A stretch of DNA of 64,000 bases. Source: Streptomyces asoensis (lineage in GTDB: Bacteria > Actinomycetota > Actinomycetes > Streptomycetales > Streptomycetaceae). The stretch lies in contig NZ_BNEB01000002.1 in the NCBI RefSeq assembly GCF_016860545.1, positions 1,054,001 through 1,118,000 of the forward strand, written 5' to 3'. This document shows positions 18,401 through 26,684 of the stretch, piece after piece (the stretch's first letter is position 1; each line of letters opens with the position of its first letter). A model generated the notes under the pieces. The model did not search any database. It had not been told where the DNA came from and saw only the letters and a program-made list of their open reading frames with translations. The position numbers and the translations under genes are program-made.

Positions 18401-21400
18401 GCCTCGTCGGCGCGTTCACCGCCCCGAGCACGGCGATCGAGCGGACCCTCGCGGACGCGTTCGCCACGGCCCTGGGCGTCGACGAGGTCGGGGTGCACGA
18501 CGGCTTCTTCCAGCTCGGCGGGGACTCCATGCGCGCCATCCGGGCCGTCGGAGCCCTGCGCGACCACGGGCTCGACCTCACCGTGCAGGACGTCTTCGCC
18601 CGGCAGACCGTCGCCGAACTGGCCCCGGTGGCGGCCGCCCGGCCGGCCGCCGAGCCCCAGGAGACCACCCTGACCGGCCGGTTCGAGCTGCTCGCCCCGG
18701 GCGACCGGGACCGGCTCCCGGAGGGACTGGCCGACGCCTACCCCATGGGCCAGGTTCAGGTGGGCATGGTCTACGAGATGCTCGCCGACCCCGAGCGCAA
18801 CACCTACCTCAACGTCAGCACCTTCCAGATCCTGGACGAGGGCCCGTTCTCCGCCGAGGCGTTCACCGGCGCGGTCCGCCTGCTGATCGAACGGCACGAG
18901 ATCCTCCGCACCTCGTTCGACCTCACCGGGTACTCCGAACCGCTCCAGCTCGTGCACCCCGCCGACGGCATCGAGGTGACGACCGGCGTCACCGACCTGC
19001 GTGGTCTGCCGGCCGCGGAACAGCGGGCGCGGGTGCGGGACTTCCGCGCCCGGGCCCAGCGCACCCCGTTCGACATCGGCCGCGCCCCGCTGCTGCGGTA
19101 CCACGCCCACCTGATCGGCGACCGGGAGTGGCTGCTGACCCACGTCGAGTGCCACGCCGTCCTGGACGGCTGGAGCCACCACTCGGTCATCGGCGAGCTG
19201 CGCACCCTCTACCGCGAACTGTCCCGGGGCGCCGCCACCCCGCCCGCGGCCCCGCCACGCGTCCGCTACGCCGACTTCGTCGAGCTGGAGAAGCGAGCCC
19301 TGGCCTCGTCGGCGGACCGGGAGTTCTGGCGGGAGCGGATCACCGGCCACGACCGGCTCCGGCTGCCCGCCGACGGCGCCCTCGCCGAGGCGGACTCGCC
19401 GGCCCCGGAGGTGCGGCTGCCCTGGGCGCACCTGGAGCCCCGGCTGCGCCGGCTCGCCGCCGACACCCGGACGTCGCTCAAGAGCGTCCTGTACACCGCC
19501 CACCTGAAGGTGCTCGGCCTGATCAGCGGCCAGCACCGGTTCTTCGCCGGCGCCGTCACCAACGGCCGGCCCGAACTGCCGGGCGGCGACCGGGTGCGCG
19601 GTATGTACCTCAACACGGTCCCGTTCGCCGTCGACCTGCGGGCGCGGAGCTGGCGCGAGCTGGTGCGGTCGGTGTTCGCCGAGGAACTGGCGCTGTGGCC
19701 GCACCGGCGCTATCCGTTGCCCGCGATGCAGCGCGCATGGGGCGGCGGCGAACCGCTCGTCGAGGTGGTCTTCGCGTACCTGGACTTCCACGTGCTCGAC
19801 GGGCAGCGCGCGGACATCGGCACGGTCGACGACCACAGCCCGAACGAGTTCACCCTCGACGTATGGACCTTCCCCGGTGAGCTGCGGATGACCTGCCGGC
19901 CCGGCTGGGCCGGCCAAGAGCGGCTGGCGGCCATCGGCGACGCCTTCCTCGGCGTCCTCACCGCGATGGCCGACGACGCCGACGCGGACCCGCGCGGCTT
20001 CCGGGCTCCCGGCCTGGAGCAGACCGACGGGACGCCGGCCGGCAGCCGGCCACTGCCCGAGGTCTGCGTGCCCGAACTGATCGCCGCCCGCGGTCGCCCC
20101 GACGCGACCGCGCTGGAGGACGGCCGGCGCGCGCTCACCTACCGGGAACTCGACGCCTGTTCCAACCGGCTGGCCCACCTGCTGCGCGGGCTCGGCATCG
20201 GCCCGGAGCAGCCGGTCGCGCTCTGTCTGGACCGCGGCATCGAGGCTGTGGTCGCCATGCTCGCCGTCCTCAAGGCCGGCGGGTACTACGTACCGCTCGA
20301 CCCCGGTTACCCGGACGCCCGCATCGGCTACGTTCTGGACGACGTCCGTGCCGGGGTGGTCCTGTGCCGCCCGCAGGACACCGGCCGCCTGGCCGGGTTC
20401 GCCGGCCTCCGCAGCGTCCCCCTGGACGCCGGGTGGGCCGTCCTCGACGGGCTGCCCGAAACCCCCGTCGACGCGGGCACGGTCCCCGACAACCTGGCGT
20501 ACGTCACCTACACCTCGGGCTCCACCGGCCGGCCCAAAGGCGTGCAGGTCACGCACCGGGGCATCGTCCGGCTGGTGCACGACCCGAACTACGCCGACCT
20601 CGACCCGGACCAGGTGCTGCTCCTGCACGCGCCGCTCGCCTTCGACGCGTCCACGCTGGAGGTGTGGGGAGCGCTGGCCAACGGCGCCCGGCTCGCCGTC
20701 TGCCCGCCCGGGGCGACCACGGCCGACGAACTGGCCGAGGTGGTCCGCCGGCACGGCGTGACGCTGCTGTGGCTCACCGCCGGCCTGTTCCAGCACATGG
20801 TGGAGACCCGCCCGGAGCTGCTGGCCGAGGTACGTCAGGTGCTCGCCGGCGGCGACGCGCTCTCGCCCTCGCACGTACGCACCGCCCTGGCCCACAAGGT
20901 GGCGCTGACCAACGGCTACGGCCCCACGGAGTGCACCACCTTCAGCACCGCGCTGCGCGGAGTGACCGAGGCCGACGCCGACCGGGGTGTGCCGATCGGC
21001 ACACCGATCACCGACACCCGGGTGCTGGTGGTCGACGAGGACCTCGACCCGGTGCCGGTCGGGGTGCCCGGCGAACTCCTGGTCGGCGGCCCCGGACTCG
21101 CCCGCGGCTACCTGGGCCGCCCCGATCTGACCGCGGACCGCTTCGTGCCGGACCCCTCCGGGAGCGTCCCCGGGGCGCGCCTGTACCGCACCGGCGACAT
21201 CGCCCGTCGCGACGCCGACGGCACGCTGTCCTTCATCGGACGGCGCGACGGCCAGGTGAAGATCCGCGGTCACCGGGTCGAGCTCGCCGAGGTGGAGGCC
21301 GCGCTCGGCGGCCTCCCGTCCGTCCGGGCGGCGGCGGCCGCGGTGCATCCGGGACCGGACGGCCACAAGCGGCTGGCCGGCTACGTCGTCCTCGAACCCG

Positions 21401-22662
21401 GGCACGGTCCGCTGGACGTCGCCGCGCTGCGCGAGCAGTTGCGGCGCCAGGTGCCCGACCACCTGGTGCCCGGCGCCTGGGTGGAGCTGGCCGCCCTCCC
21501 GCTCACCGCCAACGGGAAGATCGACCGCGCCGCGCTGCCCGAGCCCGCCGGGCCCGCCCCGACAGCGGCCCATACCGCCCCGCGCACACCCACCGAGCGG
21601 GCCGTGGCCGAGGTCTGGGGCGAGGTGCTCGGTGTGCAGCGGGTCGGTGCCGACGACGACTTCCACGTCCTCGGCGGGCACTCGCTGGCGATCCTGCGGA
21701 TCATCGCCCTGCTGCGCGAACGGCACGGCATCGAGCTGACCGTCCGGTCGTTCCTGGAGCGCCCCACCGTGGCGGGTCTCGCCGCGGCCGCCGAGGACGG
21801 CACGCCGGCGGCCCGGTCACTGGTGTGGCTGCGGCGCGAGGGCACCCGGCCGCCGCTGTTCTGCGTGCACCCAGGGGGCGGCAGCGCCCACTGGTACCGC
21901 CCCCTCGTCCCGTACCTCGACCCCGACCAGCCGGTCGCGGCCTTCGGCTGGCCCGGCCTACAGGCCGAGCGCGGCCCCGTCCCCTCGACGGAACAGATGG
22001 CGGACCGCTACCTGGCCGAGTTGCGGGCCGAGGCACCGCACGGGCCGTACCGGTTGTTCGGCTGGTGCGGCGGCAGCGGCATCGCGAGTGAGCTGGCGCA
22101 CCGGCTCACGGCCGAGGGCGAGGAGGTCACCTTCATCCTGCTCGACCCCGGCCTGGACAACCACGAGCGGACCGAGCTGTGGCGGGAGTACTGGCTGATC
22201 GAGAGCTGTGTGGCGAAGCTGACCGAGCTGGCCGCCGCGCCGTCCGGGCAGGACACCTCGGCGCTGCGGGCGGAGGCCCTGGCACTGCTCGAACACCTGG
22301 TGGACGACGTCGATCCGGAGGTCGGGATCACGCTGCCGGAACACGGCGCCGGCGAGGTCTGGCTGCCCTCCGCGAAGATGTGGCGCGAGGTCATGGAGAT
22401 GTGCCTGACCTACCGGCACCGCCCGTACCCGGGCCGGCTGCACCTGATCGCCAGCGACGAACTGGCCGACGGCGAGCACGAGGTGGCCTCCGGGCAGACG
22501 TTCCCCGACTACCTCGCCCGGTGGCGCGAGCTCACCGGGGACGTGACACTGCACCGGATCCCCGGTGACCACTTCGGCGTGCTGAGGCCGCCGCACCTCG
22601 GCCGGCTCGCCGAGACCGTCACCGCCGTCCTCGGCGGCGGGGGCACGGAGAACGCCGGCTGA
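15445..22662 (+). CDS. NRPS2: C-A(Ser)-T-C(modAA-like)-A(Val-like)-T-TE
   Basis: Terminal synthetase, 2405 residues, starting at an ATG that overlaps the NRPS1 stop. C3 about 40-470 (HHIACDG); A3 500-970 with code D-V-W-H-V-S-L-V-D-K, a standard Ser code; T3 LGGDSM near 1024. C4 about 1095-1510 is unusual: it opens DAYPMGQVQVGM and has LRTSFDLTGYSEPLQLVH, resembling the modAA domains of microcystin/bleomycin-type lines that convert Ser to dehydroalanine. Its active site reads CHAVLDG, so the first His of HHxxxDG is Cys. A4 1540-2025 has code D-A-L-W-L-G-G-T-F-K, a Val-type code; T4 LGGHSL near 2075. TE 2135-2405 carries GWCGGSG where GxSxG is expected, so Cys is the likely nucleophile; a His in GDHFG completes the triad. 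It releases the product. Confidence 0.95.
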   Translation: MTDTRDRAHLRQELLRLRLAGRAAPAPADGIARAPRGGPLPLSFAQRRLWILDRLQPGGTEYLMTVALRLRGPLDRAALRTALDGILHRHEVLRTRYPVADGEPVQIVDEPGSVPLVEEDLGALDRAAADARIAALATGARRPVDLAEGPVFSAVLARTAAQEHVLLLTVHHIACDGRSEDVLVRELAERYADAVAGRPTRSPEPQVQYADFALWQRERLSGAALRRPLDHWRERLAGLPPLELPTDRPRPAVRDSAGGLAPLAVPAGTARRLTALAREHGATPFMALLAAHAVLLGRWSGRRDVAVGFPVAGRDRAQLEDVVGLFLNTLVLRVDLAAAPSFADLVRQVRERALDAYAHQELPFERLVEELAPERDPSRTPLFSSMLLWQDAAGSPAPAKMGPLTAERLPVGESSAKFDLTVGLAEQPDGSLSGGVNYASALFDPATAERFAAQFARLLESAVASPGTPVDELEILPAAERDRQLVDWNATGRPYPAGTLVQLFEAQVARTPDAEAVRHEGVGLGYRDLDERAGLLAQHLRTLGVGPESVVGVCLHRGTDLVVALLAVLKAGGAYLPLDPDYPADRLALMLEDSGARAVITDPGLAPQVRDRAPHLVDITADIPRARAHPPAVAASPEHPAYLIYTSGSTGRPKGVLVEHRAIVNRLHWMQEAYGLGADDRVLQKTPYSFDVSVWEFFWPLITGATLVLARPGGHRDPAYLAGLIGTEAITTVHFVPSMLRAFLAGPLPALPSLLRVVCSGEALPADLVTAVHERIGCELHNLYGPTEAAVDVTATRCEPGLPVTIGRPIANTRTYILDDALRPVPIGVPGELLLGGVQLARGYLNRPALTADRFVPDPFATEPGGRLYRTGDLARYRADGAIEYLGRLDHQVKIRGQRVELGEIEAVLAEVPGVAAAAVAVHDEQLVGYLVPLSADVEAAREHLRGRLPEHMRPVHWTLLETLPLTPSGKTDRTALPAPDRTRSGLVGAFTAPSTAIERTLADAFATALGVDEVGVHDGFFQLGGDSMRAIRAVGALRDHGLDLTVQDVFARQTVAELAPVAAARPAAEPQETTLTGRFELLAPGDRDRLPEGLADAYPMGQVQVGMVYEMLADPERNTYLNVSTFQILDEGPFSAEAFTGAVRLLIERHEILRTSFDLTGYSEPLQLVHPADGIEVTTGVTDLRGLPAAEQRARVRDFRARAQRTPFDIGRAPLLRYHAHLIGDREWLLTHVECHAVLDGWSHHSVIGELRTLYRELSRGAATPPAAPPRVRYADFVELEKRALASSADREFWRERITGHDRLRLPADGALAEADSPAPEVRLPWAHLEPRLRRLAADTRTSLKSVLYTAHLKVLGLISGQHRFFAGAVTNGRPELPGGDRVRGMYLNTVPFAVDLRARSWRELVRSVFAEELALWPHRRYPLPAMQRAWGGGEPLVEVVFAYLDFHVLDGQRADIGTVDDHSPNEFTLDVWTFPGELRMTCRPGWAGQERLAAIGDAFLGVLTAMADDADADPRGFRAPGLEQTDGTPAGSRPLPEVCVPELIAARGRPDATALEDGRRALTYRELDACSNRLAHLLRGLGIGPEQPVALCLDRGIEAVVAMLAVLKAGGYYVPLDPGYPDARIGYVLDDVRAGVVLCRPQDTGRLAGFAGLRSVPLDAGWAVLDGLPETPVDAGTVPDNLAYVTYTSGSTGRPKGVQVTHRGIVRLVHDPNYADLDPDQVLLLHAPLAFDASTLEVWGALANGARLAVCPPGATTADELAEVVRRHGVTLLWLTAGLFQHMVETRPELLAEVRQVLAGGDALSPSHVRTALAHKVALTNGYGPTECTTFSTALRGVTEADADRGVPIGTPITDTRVLVVDEDLDPVPVGVPGELLVGGPGLARGYLGRPDLTADRFVPDPSGSVPGARLYRTGDIARRDADGTLSFIGRRDGQVKIRGHRVELAEVEAALGGLPSVRAAAAAVHPGPDGHKRLAGYVVLEPGHGPLDVAALREQLRRQVPDHLVPGAWVELAALPLTANGKIDRAALPEPAGPAPTAAHTAPRTPTERAVAEVWGEVLGVQRVGADDDFHVLGGHSLAILRIIALLRERHGIELTVRSFLERPTVAGLAAAAEDGTPAARSLVWLRREGTRPPLFCVHPGGGSAHWYRPLVPYLDPDQPVAAFGWPGLQAERGPVPSTEQMADRYLAELRAEAPHGPYRLFGWCGGSGIASELAHRLTAEGEEVTFILLDPGLDNHERTELWREYWLIESCVAKLTELAAAPSGQDTSALRAEALALLEHLVDDVDPEVGITLPEHGAGEVWLPSAKMWREVMEMCLTYRHRPYPGRLHLIASDELADGEHEVASGQTFPDYLARWRELTGDVTLHRIPGDHFGVLRPPHLGRLAETVTAVLGGGGTENAG

Positions 22663-22683
22663 CGCGGCCGGGCGGGACGGCCG

Positions 22684-22718
22684 GGAGGGCGGGGGCGCGC
22701 TGGGCGCCCCCGCCCTCC
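22684..22718 (+). terminator. Strong terminator of the NRPS1-NRPS2 operon
   Basis: Perfect 15-bp GC-only stem with a 5-nt loop, starting 22 bases after the NRPS2 stop codon. No U-run follows, as usual in this genus. Confidence 0.8.
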
Positions 22719-23018
22719 GGTGCGTCACGGACCGGATCGCGGTCGGCGCCGGAGGGCAGGATCACGCCGCGCACCGGACCGGCCGTGACGACCGGCCTGC
22801 GTCCGTGCGAACGACCCCGTTCCGCTGCCGCTCAGGCCGGGCCGGGCCGGGCCGGGCGGCAGACTCCCGACCGGGTTGTCGGCATCCAGGCGGGCGCACC
22901 GGCCACCGCGTCGCCCGGCCCGGCACACGTGACCTCGGCCGTCCCCCGGCCCGGCTCGGCCGTCCCCCCACCCGGCCCGGACGTCCCCCTCACCGACTGC
23001 CGGGCTCCACACGCGCGA

Positions 23019-23052
23019 CCGGGCCGGGCTCCTGGAGCGGAGCCCGGCCCGG
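23019..23052 (-). terminator. Terminator of the right-arm operon
   Basis: Perfect 13-bp inverted repeat with an 8-nt loop, 55 bases downstream of the LanB-like gene that ends the minus-strand operon. The rest of the 444-bp convergent gap (22663-23106) holds short GGCCG-rich repeats and no gene I can support. Confidence 0.7.
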
Positions 23053-23106
23053 TTCGGCGGTGCGGGGTGGATCCGCGCCTCGGCAGCGCGGTTCCGGTCG
23101 GACGGT

Positions 23107-25404
23107 TCAGCCGGTGACGGCGACGAGGCGTAGTTCGGAGGTGTAGTGGCGGCCCTGGTCGTCGGTGAGCCAGGTCTGTTCGGGGGTGGGGAGCATCTCG
23201 GTGACGGTGAGTCGGGCGTCGGGGTCCTTGCGGGCGAGGCGGCGGGCGGCTTTGGCGAGGATGTTGACGTAGACGGGGCTGTCGAAGTCGACGAAGAAGG
23301 GCCGTGGTTCGGTGGGGGAGACGACGAAGACGAAGCGGGGCAGTTCGTGGGTGTCCCGCCACTGCCGGGCTCGGACGAACCGTCTGGCCTCGCTCTTGTC
23401 GTCGGCGAAGGCCAGCGCGGAGCCGGCGAACCGCCAGCTCTCCCGCGCCACGGTCATCCGGTCGATGGTGACCCGGGGCGAGCGGTCGGCTTCCGGCAGG
23501 AGCCGGAACCGGTCCGTCACCAGCGTGGTCAGCACATGGGCGAAGACCTCCACGGCCGGGAACACCGCGCCGTCGGGCAGCACCACACAGAGCCGGCCGT
23601 CGTGCTGCTCCACCACGGCGTCCGCGCTCGGCACGGTGCGCTCGCGGTGCGGGTCCGCCGTGTTGTCGAGGAGGGCGACCTGGTAGTCCCGCGGCCGTAC
23701 CAGCGCGTGCCGGATCCGGGCGGAGAGCCGGGACTTGTGCTCCTTGGGCAGCAGCGGCATGAGCCGTGGCGCCGGATGGTCCCGGTCGGTCCGGTCGAAC
23801 AGCTCGCGGGTGTCGGGGTGCTGGTTGACGAACAGTTCGTTGCCGAGCGTGTTGGAGGCCAGGTGGAGTTCGCCGAGCGTGAGGTGGAACTCGCCGCGCC
23901 CGACGGCGGCGGCGTCCTCCGCGCCGATCATCACGTCCGGGCTGATGTACCGCGCCGCGGCCCAGCCCGGTGCGGTGACCGGCCCGAAGGCCTCCGCCAC
24001 CCGGCCGGCGATGTCCGTCCCGACGACCGTGACCCGGCGCACCCCCTCCGAGGCCGGGAGGATGCCTTGCCAGCGGCGCTCGAACTCCGCCTGCAAGCCG
24101 GCGGCGTCGGCGACCGCGGGCCCGTGCAGGACCGGCATACAGGCGAACCAGAAGGCGGCGAGGTCCACCGGCCGTCCGGGTCCGGCGTCGGCGCGCAGCC
24201 GCTCGTAGACCTCGGTGACGCGCTCCGTCACACGGGCGGCCAGGGCGGAGCAGAGCCAATCGGCCGAGGACATCAGCAGGTCGAGCGGGGCCAGCGCGGC
24301 CAGCACATGGCTGCCGAGCGTCACCCGGGCGGAGCGGCGGCTGTCGGAGTAGACCACGGACCGGCCGGGCGCCGTGGTGGTGCTCTTCTCGCGTTTGGCG
24401 GCCGCGTCGGTCACTCGTTGGAACGTCTGCTCCACGTGGGTGAGAGCCGCGACCAGTCGCTCGGGGTCCTCGGCCGCGGCCCGGACGCCCTCGACCGCGC
24501 GTTCCAGTTCGTCCATCCGGGCGACGGCGGCGCCGCGCAGCGCCGGCTCGCCGATCCGCTCCAGGCAGGCGCGCAGCCGGCGGTCGGGGCGGATGTCGGC
24601 GGGAACGTCCAGCCGCCAGGTGATCCAGCGAAGCCGGACCAGTTCGTCGAGCAGGGCGGGCACGTCCGTGTCCGGGCCGATCTCCTCCTGGAGGGCCCGG
24701 ACGGAGCGGGTGCCGTCGCACAGGCGCAGCAGCCGGAGCGTCCGGGGCGGCACCGGGTGCGGCGGCCTGGCGGGGGTCCGTACGGCGTTCTCCTCCAGCC
24801 GTACGAACGGCACCCGGCGGGGCGCCGTCCAGGGGCGCACCGCCGGGTCGGCCTCGATCTCCCGGGCCACCGCGTCGACCGACCAGCTGGAGAAGAAGAC
24901 CTCCGAGGACGCGGTCAGTCCGGTGCCCGGCTCGACGGCCACGCCGGTCCGGGCGGTGTCGAAGACGCCCCAGCCGACCGGTCCGAAGAAGCCGATGGTG
25001 TCGTTCTTGACGCAGAACCGCTGCCAGTAGTGCGCGACCAGCTCCTCGCGCTGGCGCTGCTTGAAGGTGCGGCCCGCAGTCGCCGGTGACCAGTTGAGGA
25101 ACGGCCGGATCGCCGAGTCGAGCACCCCGCGGTTCTGCCAGGCGACCGCCGCCCGGAACAACCCGGAGGCGGCGATCTCCTGCGCGCTCGCGGCCGCCCG
25201 TACGGCGGCCTGCGCGAACTCTGCCTCGAAGGCCTTCCAGGCCGCGCCGGACAGTGCGTCCCGAGGCCCGAACTTGTCCGCTGCCGCGGCCAGGCCCTCC
25301 GGCGCGAGCCGGAGCACCCCGTTCGCAGGGAACCCCGCGCCGCGCACCGCGACCTGGTCCCACAGCCGCCAGCGGCCGCTCAGAGAGACGGATCCCTCGT
25401 GCAT
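23107..25404 (-). CDS. LanB-like protein 1 (lantibiotic dehydratase N-terminal family, PEARL-like)
   Basis: 765 residues, matching only the N-terminal glutamylation half of class I lantibiotic dehydratases; the C-terminal elimination domain (SpaB_C) is absent and no separate copy lies in the window. Enzymes of this short form transfer an amino acid from aminoacyl-tRNA to a peptide, either as half of a split dehydratase or as a PEARL ligase. The family block is visible at about residues 105-130 as EELVAHYWQRFCVKNDTIGF followed by FGPVGWG, equivalent to the RxTPFGLFAG region of NisB-type proteins. The ATG gives MHEGSVSLSG; it lies 11 bases after the carrier-protein stop. Its last 111 codons are identical in DNA to those of LanB-like protein 2. 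The substrate could be a carrier-bound intermediate or a peptide; neither is proven. Confidence 0.8.
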   Translation of the reverse strand: MHEGSVSLSGRWRLWDQVAVRGAGFPANGVLRLAPEGLAAAADKFGPRDALSGAAWKAFEAEFAQAAVRAAASAQEIAASGLFRAAVAWQNRGVLDSAIRPFLNWSPATAGRTFKQRQREELVAHYWQRFCVKNDTIGFFGPVGWGVFDTARTGVAVEPGTGLTASSEVFFSSWSVDAVAREIEADPAVRPWTAPRRVPFVRLEENAVRTPARPPHPVPPRTLRLLRLCDGTRSVRALQEEIGPDTDVPALLDELVRLRWITWRLDVPADIRPDRRLRACLERIGEPALRGAAVARMDELERAVEGVRAAAEDPERLVAALTHVEQTFQRVTDAAAKREKSTTTAPGRSVVYSDSRRSARVTLGSHVLAALAPLDLLMSSADWLCSALAARVTERVTEVYERLRADAGPGRPVDLAAFWFACMPVLHGPAVADAAGLQAEFERRWQGILPASEGVRRVTVVGTDIAGRVAEAFGPVTAPGWAAARYISPDVMIGAEDAAAVGRGEFHLTLGELHLASNTLGNELFVNQHPDTRELFDRTDRDHPAPRLMPLLPKEHKSRLSARIRHALVRPRDYQVALLDNTADPHRERTVPSADAVVEQHDGRLCVVLPDGAVFPAVEVFAHVLTTLVTDRFRLLPEADRSPRVTIDRMTVARESWRFAGSALAFADDKSEARRFVRARQWRDTHELPRFVFVVSPTEPRPFFVDFDSPVYVNILAKAARRLARKDPDARLTVTEMLPTPEQTWLTDDQGRHYTSELRLVAVTG
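23116..23448. repeat. 333-bp perfect direct repeat, copy 1 (3' end of lanB-like 1)
   Basis: Base-for-base identical to 28237-28569, including every silent position, whereas the rest of the two genes is diverged. It encodes the conserved C-terminal stretch from ARESWRFAGSALAFADDK to SELRLVAV. Recent gene conversion between the paralogs is the simplest explanation. Confidence 0.95.
24967..25032. repeat. 66-bp identical patch shared by the two lanB-like genes, copy 1
   Basis: Identical to 30097-30162. It encodes the HYWQRFCVKNDTIGFFGPVG region, the most conserved part of the family fold. This may be protein-level conservation plus a second conversion tract. Confidence 0.85.
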
Positions 25405-25415
25405 CTCGGCGCCCC

Positions 25416-25676
25416 CTAGGCCGATGCGGAAGCGAGCGACAGGTCGTCGACGACGACCTGCGCGAGCTCGGCCGGCGACGGATAGGTGAAGACCAGGGCG
25501 ACCGCGATCTCGGCGTCGAGCAGTTCCTGGAGACGGTGGACGATCTGGAAGGCGGCGAGCGAGTCGCCGCCCGCCTCGAAGAAGTCGCTCGTGGCGTCGA
25601 GGGTGTCGTCGCCGAGCGTCTCGCGGTAGTAGCCGGTGATCAGCCCGGTGAGTTCGGCGGTGTCGATGGGGTTCAT
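25416..25676 (-). CDS. Free-standing carrier protein from an internal start (alternative product)
   Basis: 86-residue peptidyl carrier protein beginning MNPIDTAELTGLI, with the Ser of FFEAGGDSLAAFQIV modified by a phosphopantetheinyl transferase. AAGGA stands about 8 bases before the ATG, so it can be translated separately from the frame-fused PLP enzyme. It sits beside a free A domain and LanB-like genes, suggesting an amino acid is loaded, modified while tethered, then passed on. Confidence 0.65.
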   Translation of the reverse strand: MNPIDTAELTGLITGYYRETLGDDTLDATSDFFEAGGDSLAAFQIVHRLQELLDAEIAVALVFTYPSPAELAQVVVDDLSLASASA

Positions 25677-26684
25677 GGCCCGTCCTTCTTCGGAGTGGTG
25701 TGGATGTGGACAAGCGGGGCGGTGCGGAGCGGCCGGTCGGCGGCCTGTGCCGGTGTGCGCGGCTCCGGCGGCGGCCAGGGCGGCGGCGCTGTTGCCGCCG
25801 GAGACGACGACGGCGCTGCGGCCGGGGAGGTTGAGCCGGAGGGCACCGGCCAGGGCGGCCGCGCCACTCGGCTCGGCCGGAATGCCGGCGCGGTGCAGCA
25901 GGGTCATCGCGCGGAGCACGGCCGGGTCGCCGACTCCGATCAGTTCGTCGACCCGGTGCCGGACGATCGGCAGGATCACCTCGCCGGGCCGCTGGCCGCG
26001 CAACCCGTCCGCCACCGAGTCGCTGGGCGGCACTTCGACCGGGCGGCCGGCGGAGAGGGAGCGGGCGTAGCGCCGGGCCCCGTCGGGCTCCACGCCGATG
26101 ATCCGGACCGCGCTGCCCAGATGGGCGGCGGCGAGGCAGACGCCGGCCAGCAGGCCGCCGCCGCCCACCGGTACGAAGATCGCGTCGAGGTCGGGGGCGT
26201 CCCGCAGCATCTCCAGACCGACGGTGCCCTGTCCGGCCACCACGAGGTCGTGGTCCGAGGAGGGCACCAGCGCGGCTCCGGTGCGGGCGGCGAGCTCCTT
26301 CGCGTACCGGTCGCGGGCGGCCACCCCGCCGGGTACCCGGACGACCCGGCCGCCGAGCGCCCGGACGGCCGCTTCCTTGGTCTCGGCCGCGCCGGCCGCC
26401 ATCACCACGGTGACGCGGACGCCGAGGCCGCGGCCCAGGGTGGCCACCGCGATGCCGTGGTTGCCGGAGGAGCCGGCGACCACGGCGTCGGCGCCGAGCG
26501 CGAGCAGCGCGTTGGCCGCGCCGCGGAGCTTGAAGGACCCGCTGTGCTGGAGGTGTTCGGCCTTGACCAGCAGTCCGGGCAGCAGGTCGCGGCGCAGCAG
26601 CGGGGTGTGCCTCACGTGGGAGGCGATCCGCTCGGCGGCGGCCTGCACGGCGGCCGGTGCGATCCGGGTGTCCGCGGCCGTCAC
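25416..26684 (-). CDS. Fold-II PLP enzyme (Ser/Thr dehydratase-like) joined in frame to a carrier protein
   Basis: 422-residue open frame without an internal stop. Residues 1-310 are a threonine/serine dehydratase- or serine racemase-like enzyme: PLP lysine in SGSFKLRGAAN, GSSGNHGIA loop, GGGGLLAG phosphate-binding loop, and a VVSGGN end. Residues about 337-422 are a peptidyl carrier domain with EAGGDSL as the phosphopantetheine site. The joining stretch of about 25 residues (RRPAAPHRPACPHPHH) uses A/T-ending codons (CCA, CAT, TGT, GAA), unlike real coding DNA here. An AAGGACGG ribosome site and ATG at 25676 lie inside. So it is either a true fusion or two genes whose stop codon was lost. The GTG start overlaps the A-domain gene stop (GTGA). 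Confidence 0.8.
   Translation of the reverse strand: MTAADTRIAPAAVQAAAERIASHVRHTPLLRRDLLPGLLVKAEHLQHSGSFKLRGAANALLALGADAVVAGSSGNHGIAVATLGRGLGVRVTVVMAAGAAETKEAAVRALGGRVVRVPGGVAARDRYAKELAARTGAALVPSSDHDLVVAGQGTVGLEMLRDAPDLDAIFVPVGGGGLLAGVCLAAAHLGSAVRIIGVEPDGARRYARSLSAGRPVEVPPSDSVADGLRGQRPGEVILPIVRHRVDELIGVGDPAVLRAMTLLHRAGIPAEPSGAAALAGALRLNLPGRSAVVVSGGNSAAALAAAGAAHTGTGRRPAAPHRPACPHPHHSEEGRAMNPIDTAELTGLITGYYRETLGDDTLDATSDFFEAGGDSLAAFQIVHRLQELLDAEIAVALVFTYPSPAELAQVVVDDLSLASASA

Noticed and set aside
14950..21726. 2258-codon open frame on the minus strand
   Set aside because: It is antisense to NRPS1/NRPS2 and exists only because high third-position GC removes stops from the opposite strand. Its translation shows no domain, and the plus strand encodes complete NRPS domains.
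3929..22662. Cluster as a staphyloferrin- or catecholate-type siderophore pathway
   Set aside because: SbnA/SbnB and an EntS-like exporter are suggestive, but there are no NIS synthetases, no DHB genes, no Asp or hydroxamate-type codes and no Fur/DmdR-like box noticed.
22719..23018. Repeated GGCCGGG/GGCCGTC runs as a possible repeat array
   Set aside because: The units are irregular and explained by local GC composition; no fixed spacer or unit length, so not a CRISPR or tandem array.
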